Shown in pieces: positions 1-9,076 of a DNA stretch of 64,000 bases; the first letter of the stretch is position 1, and each line of letters begins with the position of its first letter. Location of the stretch: contig NZ_JBNCAN010000001.1 of assembly GCF_049808615.1 (NCBI RefSeq), positions 62,001 through 126,000 of the forward strand, written 5' to 3'. Below the pieces are notes generated by a model. The model had not been told where the DNA came from, searched no databases, and saw only the letters and a list, made by a program, of their open reading frames with translations. This DNA is from Modicisalibacter sp049808615. GTDB taxonomy: Bacteria > Pseudomonadota > Gammaproteobacteria > Pseudomonadales > Halomonadaceae. Made by a program: the position numbers and the translations under genes.

Positions 1-3000
1 ATGGCCATGGCGTGGTAGGTGAGCACAGTCAACCCATAGGCTTCGTTGCCTACCAGTTCAAGGAGCCGTTGGCGAATCTCATTGGCGGCGTGGCGATTGA
101 AGGTCAGCGCAATGATGCTACTGGCGGGAATACGCCGCACGCGTAACAAATAGGCGACGCGATGCACCACCACACGGGTCTTGCCGGAGCCTGGGCCGGC
201 GAGGATAAGACGATTGCCATCCTCCTCGTCGGTAACGATGGCTTTTTGTGTGTCGTTGAGTCCACCGACGATGGCGTGCCAGGAAGCTTCACTGGTAGCC
301 AGCTTGAGCACGCTCGTCTTGCCCGCGAAATAGTGCCGAAGAAAATCCTGCTTGGTTTCCTCGAAATAATGGCGCACCAACTCTAGCGCCCTCGAGATTT
401 CCTTGAGCGCAACTTCCGCATACTCTCGCATCACATGCACTTGGATGCGCTTTTCCCGGTAATGCTCGTCAAGCCTTTGATAATCCTTCTTGAGATAGTT
501 CTGCTGCTTTTCGCGGTTGATTTCCAACGTCATGGCACGACGCATCACGGTCATGCCGTGGTTGAGGGTCAGCACCTCCTGTTGATGAAGGTAGAGCAGC
601 ACATGCTCCAGAGAACGACGCCGCTGATCCGGCTTTATGGTGGCGTTGAGATGCAGATCCTTGTCGATCAGTTGCAGCAACTCGCCGAAAGTGGTGCGCA
701 CCAGCAAATCCTTGCCACGAGCGTCGTCGGGTAGCTTGCCCACAAGGAAAGGCATCACCACTCCGGCGAGATCACGACGCTTCTCTCCTAGTTTCTGGAC
801 CTGCCACCAGGTATAACCACCGCGGATGCGCAGCTTGAGATAGTCTCGGTTGATCTGGCGCAGCTCTATGCTGCTGCGCTGCTGGCTATCGCCGTCTCGG
901 TCCTTGGCCAGGCTGCGCAGCAATTGCAGAAGATGCAGGGGGAGCAGGTCTTGTCTATCTGTTCTATCCCGCAACCGTGCGGTCAAGGCAACCAACGCAA
1001 TATCCTGCCAACCGCCCTGATCCGCATCGGGGGCCTGCTCGCGGAGTTCGTCGATCAGCGCCTTCTCCAGGCTCAGGGTCTTATCGAGCCGAGCACGCGC
1101 GTGTCCCGCCACCTTGTGACGCAAATAGATCGTCAGCTGGGTGTCATTCTCAAGCAGATTGAGCTGTTCGAGCTGTCTCAGTGCGGCACTCACTTCCTCG
1201 GAAGAGCGCCCGGTCAGGCTCATGAGATGGTCGGTATTGATGCGTTCATCCGCTTCCGCCTCGTACAGATAGCGCAGGATGACCAGAAACTCCTCTCTGC
1301 GACGCTGGGATAGCTTGGCCTTGTTCAAGCGCAGCTCGGCTTCCTCACGAGCCAAGGTAAGTCGAGCGGGAAAGATCCGCGTATGGTTCTCCTCCCGGCG
1401 CAGGAAATCGCCCCTTTCCAGCCAGGCAATGGCGGTCACCACCTTGGTTTCCGCGTTGCTGTCCTCGATCTCGAAGCTGGTGGTTACTTGTTCATCCTGA
1501 AGGATTTCTCCTGCAGTAATGACCAACCGCTGCGTTTGGCGTTGCTGACTCTCCAGGCGCACCTTGCGCAGGATCTGTTGAATATCGCGCAGACTAAGCT
1601 TGGCTCGCTCGCTGAGACCGAACTGGGTTTCGATGTCCTGGGGGTCGTAAAGTAGCACGCAGCGGGCCTGCTGCTGATCCCGTCCTGCTCGGCCCGCCTC
1701 CTGAAGATAGTTTTCCAGGGAGCCAGGAATGTCCGCATGAATGACCAGACGGACATCCGGCTTGTCCACGCCCATGCCGAAGGCATTGGTGGCGACGATC
1801 AGACGCAGGGTTCCCGCCTTGAAGGCATCCTGTATGTCCTTCTTCTCATGAGGCTGCAGGCCAGCATGGAAGTATCGACACGCCCAGTCCTGATGGGCCA
1901 GAAATTCCGCCAGCTGTTCCGCCTTGCTGCGGCTGGCCACGAACACCACTGCGCCCCCCTCGCGGTCAGTAAGCGCCTGTTCGAGCAGTTGCTGAATGCA
2001 GGGCCATTTCTCCCCGGGGGTAACGGGCAGAACGTCGAACTCGAGATTGACCCGATCCGGTTTGCCGAGAAACTCCTTGAAGGCGGTGCCCAACTCCTCC
2101 CGGAAATGCTCGCGGATATCGTCAAGCACATCCTGTTTGGCAGTAGCCGTAAAGCAGCCTATCGGCGCCTGAGTCGCTTGGCCGGTAAATTCACGAATGA
2201 AGCGCGCGGCATAGAGGTAGTCTGGACGAAAATCGTTGCCCCACTTCGATAGACAATGCGCTTCATCGAAGATCCAGGCACTGATTTGGCGGTTCTCGAT
2301 GGCGCGGCGAAATGCCTTATTGCGAAACTGTTCCGGAGAGACCAGTAGAATACCCACGTCGCCTAACTGGATCTTTTCCAGGACTTCAGCCCGTTCGGGC
2401 ATGGTCAGCAGGCCGTTGAGGGCGGCGGAACAGGAAATATTGCGTTCCAGAAGGCCATCCACCTGGTCTTTCATCAGCGACTGCAGGGGAGAAATAAGTA
2501 TCGTCAGGCTGCCGTTGCGATGATAGCGGTTCAAGGCCGGCAACTGGTAGCACACGGACTTGCCGCCACCGGTCGCCAGCACCGCCAGCACCGACTCGTC
2601 TCGCATACCGGCCAGGGTGATGTCGTGCTGAGGGCTGTCGCCCTCCGGCTCGCGCCGAAAATCCTCGAAGCCGAAATAGCGCTTCAGTTCATGGCGGGGG
2701 TCGTGCACCGTGCAACAGTATTCACAGGCTGAGTTTCCGCAAGGGGTATCCCGCAGTTCATGGATCAGGCGAGACACTTCGGGAAACTGATGCCGAACCC
2801 AGGGCGCCAACACGGAGTTACCCCCCGAGACCCGCAGCCACGCCAGTACATAGGCCAGGGGCCAGTGCAATTCGACTTGCGCAAGGTCATTGTCGATGAG
2901 TCGGGCCAGACGGCTTCGGCATACTTTCAGATCACGACTCAGAGTAGGGTCCGTTTCCCGCAACAGCTTCGGCAACAGCAGCCCCACGGCATCCACTGAT

Positions 3001-3542
3001 GGTGTTGCTTGGCCACTCAGCGCTGAAAAGAGGCTCCCCCATGCGCCCGAATTTCCGACCAGCGCCTGATAACAGAGCAGTTCATCCTGGTGTGTCTGGC
3101 CCAGGCGGCGAAGTGCGGTTTGCTGATCGCCGAAGAGCGTCAATGTCGAGCGGCAGTCAGCCAACGGAGAGTTGAGGCTGTCACGGATCAGTTTGTAATC
3201 CTTGATCAGCCGATGATAAGGGTTTTGAGGAAACGCCAGCGGCGACAGACGCAATGTATCCAGCGCGGGCAAGGCAAGTAGATCAAGGGAGGGTGCTACC
3301 TGTCGCAGAATAGGCAAATCATGTTCGAACACGTTGTGCCCAAGCAGAAACTCCGCCCCCGTTGCCAGCTCATCCAATTGGCGCAAAGCGCCCTCGACAT
3401 CTTTGCCAGTATCCAGCTCAAGGGTGTCGCCGGTATCGATTCGCAGGGCACCGAGCTTGAATATCTGTGCTGGACGACCCGGCTTCTCAGGGGTCACTTC
3501 CAGATCAAAGATCAGACCTTTTTGCCAAGAGCACGGTACCAT
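1..3542 (-). CDS. Exonuclease-RecQ-UvrD fusion DNA helicase (3' part beyond window)
   Basis: The frame is open from 3542 to the window edge, about 1180 codons, and the gene is cut at position 1. The N-terminus looks like a DEDD 3'-5' exonuclease: FDLE at residues 12-15, GHNxxxHD near 70-77, and PLAD near 126. A Cys cluster (CGNSACEYCC) lies near residue 271. A RecQ-type helicase core follows, with Walker A GGGKS near 325, DEAH near 424 and QEAGRAGRD near 617. A linker of several hundred residues leads to a second, UvrD-type ATPase with Walker A AGPGSGKT near 1115 and ALTFNRHAANEIRQR close to the edge. I chose the ATG at 3542 because the frame fits and AGGAGG lies 11 nt upstream; two nearer ATGs are out of frame and hit a stop after 15 codons. 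The likely role is DNA repair or recombination processing. It could also be defence-related, but nothing nearby supports that. Confidence 0.85.
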   Translation of the reverse strand, partial: MVPCSWQKGLIFDLEVTPEKPGRPAQIFKLGALRIDTGDTLELDTGKDVEGALRQLDELATGAEFLLGHNVFEHDLPILRQVAPSLDLLALPALDTLRLSPLAFPQNPYHRLIKDYKLIRDSLNSPLADCRSTLTLFGDQQTALRRLGQTHQDELLCYQALVGNSGAWGSLFSALSGQATPSVDAVGLLLPKLLRETDPTLSRDLKVCRSRLARLIDNDLAQVELHWPLAYVLAWLRVSGGNSVLAPWVRHQFPEVSRLIHELRDTPCGNSACEYCCTVHDPRHELKRYFGFEDFRREPEGDSPQHDITLAGMRDESVLAVLATGGGKSVCYQLPALNRYHRNGSLTILISPLQSLMKDQVDGLLERNISCSAALNGLLTMPERAEVLEKIQLGDVGILLVSPEQFRNKAFRRAIENRQISAWIFDEAHCLSKWGNDFRPDYLYAARFIREFTGQATQAPIGCFTATAKQDVLDDIREHFREELGTAFKEFLGKPDRVNLEFDVLPVTPGEKWPCIQQLLEQALTDREGGAVVFVASRSKAEQLAEFLAHQDWACRYFHAGLQPHEKKDIQDAFKAGTLRLIVATNAFGMGVDKPDVRLVIHADIPGSLENYLQEAGRAGRDQQQARCVLLYDPQDIETQFGLSERAKLSLRDIQQILRKVRLESQQRQTQRLVITAGEILQDEQVTTSFEIEDSNAETKVVTAIAWLERGDFLRREENHTRIFPARLTLAREEAELRLNKAKLSQRRREEFLVILRYLYEAEADERINTDHLMSLTGRSSEEVSAALRQLEQLNLLENDTQLTIYLRHKVAGHARARLDKTLSLEKALIDELREQAPDADQGGWQDIALVALTARLRDRTDRQDLLPLHLLQLLRSLAKDRDGDSQQRSSIELRQINRDYLKLRIRGGYTWWQVQKLGEKRRDLAGVVMPFLVGKLPDDARGKDLLVRTTFGELLQLIDKDLHLNATIKPDQRRRSLEHVLLYLHQQEVLTLNHGMTVMRRAMTLEINREKQQNYLKKDYQRLDEHYREKRIQVHVMREYAEVALKEISRALELVRHYFEETKQDFLRHYFAGKTSVLKLATSEASWHAIVGGLNDTQKAIVTDEEDGNRLILAGPGSGKTRVVVHRVAYLLRVRRIPASSIIALTFNRHAANEIRQRLLELVGNEAYGLTVLTYHAMA

Positions 3543-3607
3543 CCAGCATCATTCCTCCTGATATTCAGGAACGTTATAGCATAAGCATTTTATTTAGAAA
3601 GCCTTGA

Positions 3608-4243
3608 TTAGAGCGGAGGATCAACAGGTTTTCTTCTCGAGATGCGCGGTTCGTCGCCGCTACCTAGTTGCCGAATATTCAGGACATGGCGCACCAGCAC
3701 CAGCAGCGTAAAAGCGATGATGACCCATACGTAGTCCTGAGCCAGCCAGACGCTGGCCAAAGGCGCCAGGGTGGCGCTGGCCAGGGACGCGATGGCAGCG
3801 GTGCGCACTCGCCAGGCAAGCAGTGTCCAGCATGTGGCACACAGCAGGGCCACCGGGGGCGTCAGCACCAGCAATACGCCAAAGGCGCTCGCTACCGCTT
3901 TACCTCCGCGAAAACGATGCCAGACGGGATAGCTGTGACCCAATAGCACGCTCAGGCCAACCAACCCCTGGGCCCAGATCGGCAAACCTGCACTCTTTGT
4001 CAGCCATAGCGCCGGCATCCCCTTGGCGGCATCGAAGGCTAACGTCGCCAGGGCCAGGCGTTTACCATATAGCCGCAGCACATTGGAAAACCCGGGATTA
4101 CAGGACCCTCTCAGGCGCGGATCGGCAACGCCGGTTCGGCGGCATATCCATACCGCGCCCAGGCAAGAGGCGCATAGATAGCCCAGCCCCATCAGTAAGC
4201 CAGTCTGCCAAGCGGTAGTCGTGAACAACGAGGAAAGCGACAT
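3608..4243 (-). CDS. plsY: Glycerol-3-phosphate acyltransferase PlsY
   Basis: Inner-membrane acyltransferase that moves the acyl group from acyl-phosphate to glycerol-3-phosphate, making lysophosphatidate for phospholipid synthesis. The 211-residue protein has several hydrophobic segments and both PlsY signatures: GSCNPGFSN near residue 46 (usual form GSGNPGATN) and GHSYPVWHRFRGGKAVA near 102. The ATG at 4243 has GAAGG just upstream and gives the usual family length. A GTG at 4282 would add 13 residues but has no clear ribosome site. It is divergent from folB, the usual gammaproteobacterial neighbour. Confidence 0.9.
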   Translation of the reverse strand: MSLSSLFTTTAWQTGLLMGLGYLCASCLGAVWICRRTGVADPRLRGSCNPGFSNVLRLYGKRLALATLAFDAAKGMPALWLTKSAGLPIWAQGLVGLSVLLGHSYPVWHRFRGGKAVASAFGVLLVLTPPVALLCATCWTLLAWRVRTAAIASLASATLAPLASVWLAQDYVWVIIAFTLLVLVRHVLNIRQLGSGDEPRISRRKPVDPPL

Positions 4244-4330
4244 GAAGCCTTCGACAACGGAACGAAGCCATGATTCTGCCACCTCGCTGCCTTACAATCG
4301 AAGCTTTGTTCATCGCCAAAGGATAGGGAT

Positions 4331-4687
4331 GTGGATCTTGTACTGATCGAAGGATTGCGCGTCGAAACCGTCATCGGGGCTTATGACTGGGAGCGCAGCA
4401 TCCGTCAGCGACTGGTGCTGGACCTGGAAATGGGCACCGATATTCGCCCCGCTGCGGCACAGGATGATCTGACCAAGACCCTGGATTATGCCGCCATCAG
4501 CGCGCGCATCGGCGAATTCGCCGACGCTAGCCACTTCGAGCTGGTGGAGACCTTTGCCGAGCGCTTGGCTACTTTGTTATGCGAAGATTTCGCCATCCCC
4601 TGGCTGCGCCTGACGCTACGCAAGCCCGGCGCCGTGGCGGAAGCTGCTGCCGTTGGTGTGTGCATCGAACGTGGGAAACGCGAATGA
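4331..4687 (+). CDS. folB: Dihydroneopterin aldolase FolB
   Basis: Folate biosynthesis: cleaves 7,8-dihydroneopterin to 6-hydroxymethyl-dihydropterin and glycolaldehyde. At 118 residues it has the family length and aligns end to end with E. coli FolB, including IGAYDWER near residue 15 (active-site Glu21), LDYAAI near 51 and the catalytic Lys in LRKPGAV near 98. Translation starts at a GTG; an ATG two bases upstream is out of frame. Its stop overlaps the folK start in an ATGA, so the two genes are probably translationally coupled. Confidence 0.93.
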   Translation: MDLVLIEGLRVETVIGAYDWERSIRQRLVLDLEMGTDIRPAAAQDDLTKTLDYAAISARIGEFADASHFELVETFAERLATLLCEDFAIPWLRLTLRKPGAVAEAAAVGVCIERGKRE

Positions 4688-5190
4688 CACAAGTCATCGT
4701 CGGCATCGGCAGTCACATTGATCGAGAGCGCCATATCGGTGCTTGTCTCGATGCGTTATCGGCCGAGTTCGGCGACCTGCGCATTTCCCGGGTGTTCGAA
4801 AGCAAGCGGGTCGGCACTCAAGAGGGTGGAAACGTCTATAACCTGGTGGTGACCTTCGAAAGCCAAGCCCCGGTCGGCGAATTGAAGACGTGGTGCAAAC
4901 ACACGGAACAGGCCAACGGTCGAACCGACCAGGGCCCGGTGCCCTTGGATATCGACCTGCTCAGCGTGGGCGATCTAGTCGGTTGCATCAATGGTGTCAC
5001 GCTGCCCCACGCCGATATCCTGCGTTACGCCTTCGTGCTCAAACCACTGGCGGAACTGCTGCCGAACGAGTGCCATCCGATCACCGGCCAACGCTATGCC
5101 GAGCTCTGGGCGAATTTCGACCTGGGAGAGCAGCAACTGTGGCCGGTGCACTTCACGTGGCGAGGGCAGGTCATTTCCCAGACCGACTGA
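4684..5190 (+). CDS. folK: HPPK-family pterin pyrophosphokinase (FolK-like, divergent)
   Basis: Predicted to transfer pyrophosphate from ATP to 6-hydroxymethyl-dihydropterin, the step after FolB. The 168-residue protein starts at the ATG overlapping the folB stop. It keeps the metal-binding DxD in PLDIDLL and the FVLKPLAELLP motif near the C-terminus. The segment before the DxD reads GRTDQGPVPLDID, where the usual form is RxxRWGPRTLDLD, so the conserved Trp and Arg of the ATP-side loop are absent. The folB overlap supports a folate role, but catalytic competence is an inference. Confidence 0.82.
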   Translation: MTQVIVGIGSHIDRERHIGACLDALSAEFGDLRISRVFESKRVGTQEGGNVYNLVVTFESQAPVGELKTWCKHTEQANGRTDQGPVPLDIDLLSVGDLVGCINGVTLPHADILRYAFVLKPLAELLPNECHPITGQRYAELWANFDLGEQQLWPVHFTWRGQVISQTD

Positions 5191-5206
5191 GCTTCCCTGG
5201 TTGACG

Positions 5207-6280
5207 TCATGACGTTGGCAGCATTTCGCTCTCTTCCAGAAGCAACGCAACCAGCTCCGCTGCCGATAATTCCCGCGCTAGTGGCGCCCCCTGGCCCGCC
5301 CACTGGGCGGCAAACTCGTGATTTCCGAGTTGTGAGGCGGCCGCGTTGAGGCGCTTGGTCGCATCGTAGGCAAGCGGATAGTCGGCGGGCGGCGGGCTGC
5401 CTTCCGACTCGCCGAAAGCAATCAGTCGATTGACCATGCCTCGTGCAGGCCGCCCGGATAACACCTTGGTTAGCCGGGTTTGTGTCGCCCGCTCGCTTTT
5501 CAGACTCTCGCGGTAGGCGTCATTCGCCGAGGACTCCGGGCACCGTATGAACGCCGTCCCGAGCTGAACAGCCGTCGCACCGAGATCCAGCACCGACTTG
5601 ATGGCATAGCCATCCATGATGCCGCCTGCCGCAATGATGGGCAGCGCCGTCTGACGCGACAGCAACCGAACGAGCACCATCGTGCTCAAGCATTCATCGG
5701 TCGCGCTTGGATCGAAAATGCCTCGATGCCCGCCGGCTTCGATGCCTTGAGCCACGATGGCGTCTATTCCCGCCTGCTCGACCAACCTTGCCTCACGGGG
5801 GCAGGTGGCCGTCGCCATCGTGTAGATGCCGGCATTGCGCAGTGAGGCGATACGATCGGCCGAAGGCAGGCCGAAATGGAAGCTGACCACAGCGGGTTTC
5901 AGTTCGAGCAGCATCTCGAACGTCTCGGTGTTATCGATGAAGGACGTGTAGATTTCGTCAAGGGCACTGGGTAATTCCAATCCAGCCTCGGCGAACAGCG
6001 GGGCAAGATGCTCAAGCCAGGCCGTCTCTCTCTCGGCGTCGCGCTTTGCGGGCGCATGGCAGAACAGGTTCACGTTGAACGGTCGTTCGGTCAAGGCGCG
6101 GGTCTGCTCGATCATTTGGCGAGCCTTAGCGGTCGTGCTGGTAGCGATCCCCAACGAACCAAGACCACCGGCATTGGACACCGCCGCCGCCAACGCAGGC
6201 GTGGCAACACCCGCCATCGGCGCTTGAATGATGGGATGGCGGATACCCAATCGTTCGAGAAATTTTCTGGTAGGCTGCAT
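5207..6280 (-). CDS. Nitronate monooxygenase family flavoprotein
   Basis: FMN-dependent TIM-barrel enzyme that oxidises alkyl nitronates or propionate-3-nitronate. The 357-residue protein opens with [11 protein letters not shown] near residue 13, has the [11 protein letters not shown] glycine-rich motif with the family His, and has [13 protein letters not shown] and [11 protein letters not shown] for phosphate and flavin binding. I chose the ATG at 6280, which is preceded by AAAGGA; an upstream in-frame codon at 6331 would add 17 residues that do not look conserved. It is convergent with folK and stands alone as a likely detoxification gene. Confidence 0.88.
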   Translation of the reverse strand: MQPTRKFLERLGIRHPIIQAPMAGVATPALAAAVSNAGGLGSLGIATSTTAKARQMIEQTRALTERPFNVNLFCHAPAKRDAERETAWLEHLAPLFAEAGLELPSALDEIYTSFIDNTETFEMLLELKPAVVSFHFGLPSADRIASLRNAGIYTMATATCPREARLVEQAGIDAIVAQGIEAGGHRGIFDPSATDECLSTMVLVRLLSRQTALPIIAAGGIMDGYAIKSVLDLGATAVQLGTAFIRCPESSANDAYRESLKSERATQTRLTKVLSGRPARGMVNRLIAFGESEGSPPPADYPLAYDATKRLNAAASQLGNHEFAAQWAGQGAPLARELSAAELVALLLEESEMLPTS

Positions 6281-6327
6281 GGCGATTCCTTTGTCGATAG
6301 ATGATGAACGAAAGCGTAGTGAGTCTA

Positions 6328-7467
6328 TCAATCGCCCGCCAGAGCCGCCTCGATCTCGGCTTGCCTACGCCGGGCCAGCTCCTGACCCAACTTGCCGCCC
6401 TTGAATCCCTCGTCGACGAGTTGACGCGGCGATACCTGGGACGCCAGCCGCCAGGCCAAGGACAGGTCTGCGGCCAGTGTTTCGTCTTGGAGACTCACCA
6501 GGGAAAGCAAGGGCGCGACCCGCTCGCTGCGCCGCCAGGCGTCGATGGCGTTCAGCCAGCGCAGGACCCGCTCGGCTTGCGGCGTGCGTTCGGCGGCCTC
6601 GTCACGAAGTTCCCGGGTCAGCCTCACCTGTCGCGCCAGATCTCGCCAGGCGTTGGGGATGCGCAGACGCTCTTCAAGCGCCTGACGCGATGGCTCATCG
6701 AGATGTTCGCAGAGTCGTGCCCAGCGCCAACGAGCCAGATGCCCGTTGTCTTCTGGCAGGCGCGCCATTCGCGCCAGGGCCGACGTTAGCTCGGCGTCGT
6801 CCGCTGCAAGCTCGGGCATCAAGGCCTTGAGCGCCCCACAGTCTTGCAGTGTCTCGAAGTAGGCTTGTGGATGGGGCTCGCCCAGCGCGTTCTCGGTTTC
6901 CTGCCAGACGCGCTCGGCGACCAGATGCGCGATCTCGCCATTCACCGCAAGCTGACGCATCAAGGCCAGGGTCTCGTCGGCGATGACAAACCCCAGTCCC
7001 TGGTAGCGGGCCAGAAAGCGTGCGGTGCGCAGTACTCGCAACGGGTCCTCGATGAACGCCGGCGACACATGTCGAAGTATCCTTGCGTCGAGATCCTCAA
7101 GACCGTTGAACGGGTCGATCAGTTCACCGTCGAGGGTTTCGGCCATGGCGTTGATGGTCAGATCGCGCCGGGCCAGATCCTCTTCCAGCGTCACCTCGGG
7201 GTTCGCATGGACCTCGAAGCCGGTATAGCCATGGCCTTGCTTGCGCTCGGTGCGGGCCAGCGCATACTCCTCCTGCGTGACCGGATGCAGGAACACCGGA
7301 AAATCCCGCCCGACCGGCCTGAAGCCACGCTCGCGCATAGCCTCAAACGTCGCACCGACCACCACCCAGTCCTGGTCGACCACCGGCCAACCGAGGCGCG
7401 CATCGCGCACCGCCCCGCCGACGCGATAGACCTCGAGCCCCTGGATGACTGGATCCTGGGATGTCAC
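6328..7467 (-). CDS. cca: CCA-adding tRNA nucleotidyltransferase
   Basis: Adds or repairs the 3' CCA of tRNA. The 379-residue protein carries GGAVRD at residues 17-22, the catalytic DxD in DQDWVVVG at 31-38, [10 protein letters not shown], and the EDPLRVLR neck helix, a close match to the E. coli Cca head. It is shorter than E. coli Cca (412 residues), and I see no HD-phosphohydrolase motif in the tail. Translation starts at a GTG inside a GTGA overlap with the glpE stop, which fixes the start and suggests coupling with glpE. Confidence 0.9.
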   Translation of the reverse strand: MTSQDPVIQGLEVYRVGGAVRDARLGWPVVDQDWVVVGATFEAMRERGFRPVGRDFPVFLHPVTQEEYALARTERKQGHGYTGFEVHANPEVTLEEDLARRDLTINAMAETLDGELIDPFNGLEDLDARILRHVSPAFIEDPLRVLRTARFLARYQGLGFVIADETLALMRQLAVNGEIAHLVAERVWQETENALGEPHPQAYFETLQDCGALKALMPELAADDAELTSALARMARLPEDNGHLARWRWARLCEHLDEPSRQALEERLRIPNAWRDLARQVRLTRELRDEAAERTPQAERVLRWLNAIDAWRRSERVAPLLSLVSLQDETLAADLSLAWRLASQVSPRQLVDEGFKGGKLGQELARRRQAEIEAALAGD

Positions 7468-7805
7468 CGTGCAACTCGCTGAGGATGTCTGACTTCCCAG
7501 TCGACGAAACCGCCGTCCAGGCTGTAGACCTGCTCGAAACCCTGCCCGACCAGCCAACTCGCCGCCTGCTGACTGGAATGACCGTGATAGCACACCACCA
7601 CCAGCGCACGCTCGCGAGGGGTATCAGCCAGTAGATCGCCTACCGTGGTGTTGTCGAGGTGACGACTCCCGGGTATGTGGCCCTGGGCATAGCTCAAGGG
7701 GTCACGAATATCCACCAGGGTGAGCGGCTGAGCATCGTCCAGCCACGCCTTGAGGGTGGCCTGATCGAGATGATCAAAGGCGAGATGTTCGAAAGATTGG
7801 CTCAT
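7464..7805 (-). CDS. glpE: Thiosulfate sulfurtransferase GlpE (rhodanese)
   Basis: Single-domain rhodanese of 113 residues that transfers sulfane sulfur from thiosulfate to thiophilic acceptors. The active-site loop is VVVCYHGHSS with Cys72; VDIRDPLSYAQGHIPGS near residue 31 is the rhodanese N-terminal signature. I chose the ATG at 7805, with GAAGG upstream, over a GTG two codons earlier. It lies 22 bp after apaH and overlaps cca by 4 bp, so apaH-glpE-cca are probably co-transcribed. Confidence 0.9.
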   Translation of the reverse strand: MSQSFEHLAFDHLDQATLKAWLDDAQPLTLVDIRDPLSYAQGHIPGSRHLDNTTVGDLLADTPRERALVVVCYHGHSSQQAASWLVGQGFEQVYSLDGGFVDWEVRHPQRVAR

Positions 7806-7827
7806 GAGCACCTTCTGCGTGATGTAA

Positions 7828-8652
7828 TTAACCTTGCTGGCTAGGTTCGCTGACCCGTTCGCCGTTGTCGAGGTTCAGCGCCGTCAGGCTGCCGCCCCAG
7901 ACGCACCCGGTATCCAATGCCTCGACCCGTACAGCGGCATTGGGAGTACGCCCCTGCAATGCGGCCCAATGGCCGAAGATGAAGCGCGGATCATCATCTC
8001 GGGGAAAGGTAAACCAGGGCTTGAACCCCGGCGGTGCCGAATCGAGCCCTTCCTTGGCGTCGAAATCCAGGGTGCCGTCGGCGGCGATGAAGCGCATGCG
8101 GGTAAAGACGTTGACGATCATCCGCAGGCGATCGATACCCTCCAGGTCGTCTTCCCAGCGCGCCGGCGCATTGCCGTACATGCACTCCAGGAAGGCTCCG
8201 CTTTCGTTACCGCGCAGTACCGCTTCCGCCTCTTCGGCCAGCCTCCGCGCCTGGTCGAGGGACCAGTGAGGCAACACCCCGGCATGGGTCATCAGCGTGC
8301 ACCGATCACTGGCGCTGCCATCGTCGACCCATAAAGGCAGGGCCTGCAACCAGTCGAGCAGCGTCTCACGATCCGGCGCGGCGAGTATATCCTCCAGGGT
8401 ATCCGAACGCTTGGGCGTCGCCCGGCCTCGGGCGACTGCCAGCAAGTGCAGGTCATGGTTACCCAGAATCACCCGCGCCGCGCCGCCCAGATCGCGAACC
8501 TCGCGCAAACAGGCCAGAGAGCCGGGCCCGCGGTTGACCAGATCGCCGGCCAGCCACAGGCTATCCCGGCGCGGGTCGAAGCTCAAACGCTCGAGCAGAG
8601 CGACGAATTCATTGTGGCAACCCTGAAGGTCCCCGATGGCATAGGTGGTCAT
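7828..8652 (-). CDS. apaH: Symmetrical diadenosine tetraphosphatase ApaH
   Basis: Hydrolyses Ap4A and related alarmones, and can remove Np4 caps from RNA. The 274-residue protein has the metallophosphatase motifs in order: GDLQGC near residue 7, GDLVNRGP near 38 and GNHD near 66, followed by a conserved MTHAGVLPHW. It is the last of the classical surA-pdxA-rsmA-apaG-apaH run, 40 bp after apaG. Confidence 0.95.
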   Translation of the reverse strand: MTTYAIGDLQGCHNEFVALLERLSFDPRRDSLWLAGDLVNRGPGSLACLREVRDLGGAARVILGNHDLHLLAVARGRATPKRSDTLEDILAAPDRETLLDWLQALPLWVDDGSASDRCTLMTHAGVLPHWSLDQARRLAEEAEAVLRGNESGAFLECMYGNAPARWEDDLEGIDRLRMIVNVFTRMRFIAADGTLDFDAKEGLDSAPPGFKPWFTFPRDDDPRFIFGHWAALQGRTPNAAVRVEALDTGCVWGGSLTALNLDNGERVSEPSQQG

Positions 8653-8692
8653 GGGTCTCCTATCAAAAAATCGTGAAGAAGATGAACGGCAA

Positions 8693-9076
8693 TCAATGCA
8701 CCTGATTGGGGCCCGCCAGGCGAAAGGGTGCGATAGCGACTTCGAAGGACCGATGCGCAGCGGTATCCACACAGGTATAAGTCCCCTCCATGACACCGAC
8801 CGGACAGTCGAGCACCGCACGACTGGTATAGCGAAAGGTCTGTCCCGGTCCGATCATGGGCTGCTTGCCGACCACCCCTTTGCCGCGCACTTCCTGGACC
8901 TTGCCGCTACCCTGGGTGATTTTCCAGTAGCGCGCCAGGAGTTGTATCGAATGTGTGGAGTGGTTGTGAACGGTGATGGTGTAGCTGAACACGAAACGCT
9001 GCTCGGCCACCGACGACTCATCGGCGCGGTAGGTCGGCTCCACCTCGACGTGTACGTCCTGGGCGCGTTCGTTCAT
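8693..9076 (-). CDS. apaG: ApaG-domain protein
   Basis: Small beta-sandwich (DUF525) protein of 127 residues with no settled enzymatic activity. It shows the family core RYWKITQGSGKVQEVRGKGV near residues 50-70 and the GxMEGTYTC motif near 95. Its ATG overlaps the rsmA stop in an ATGA, so translation is probably coupled. The position between rsmA and apaH is conserved in gammaproteobacteria and is the main support for the name. Confidence 0.94.
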   Translation of the reverse strand: MNERAQDVHVEVEPTYRADESSVAEQRFVFSYTITVHNHSTHSIQLLARYWKITQGSGKVQEVRGKGVVGKQPMIGPGQTFRYTSRAVLDCPVGVMEGTYTCVDTAAHRSFEVAIAPFRLAGPNQVH

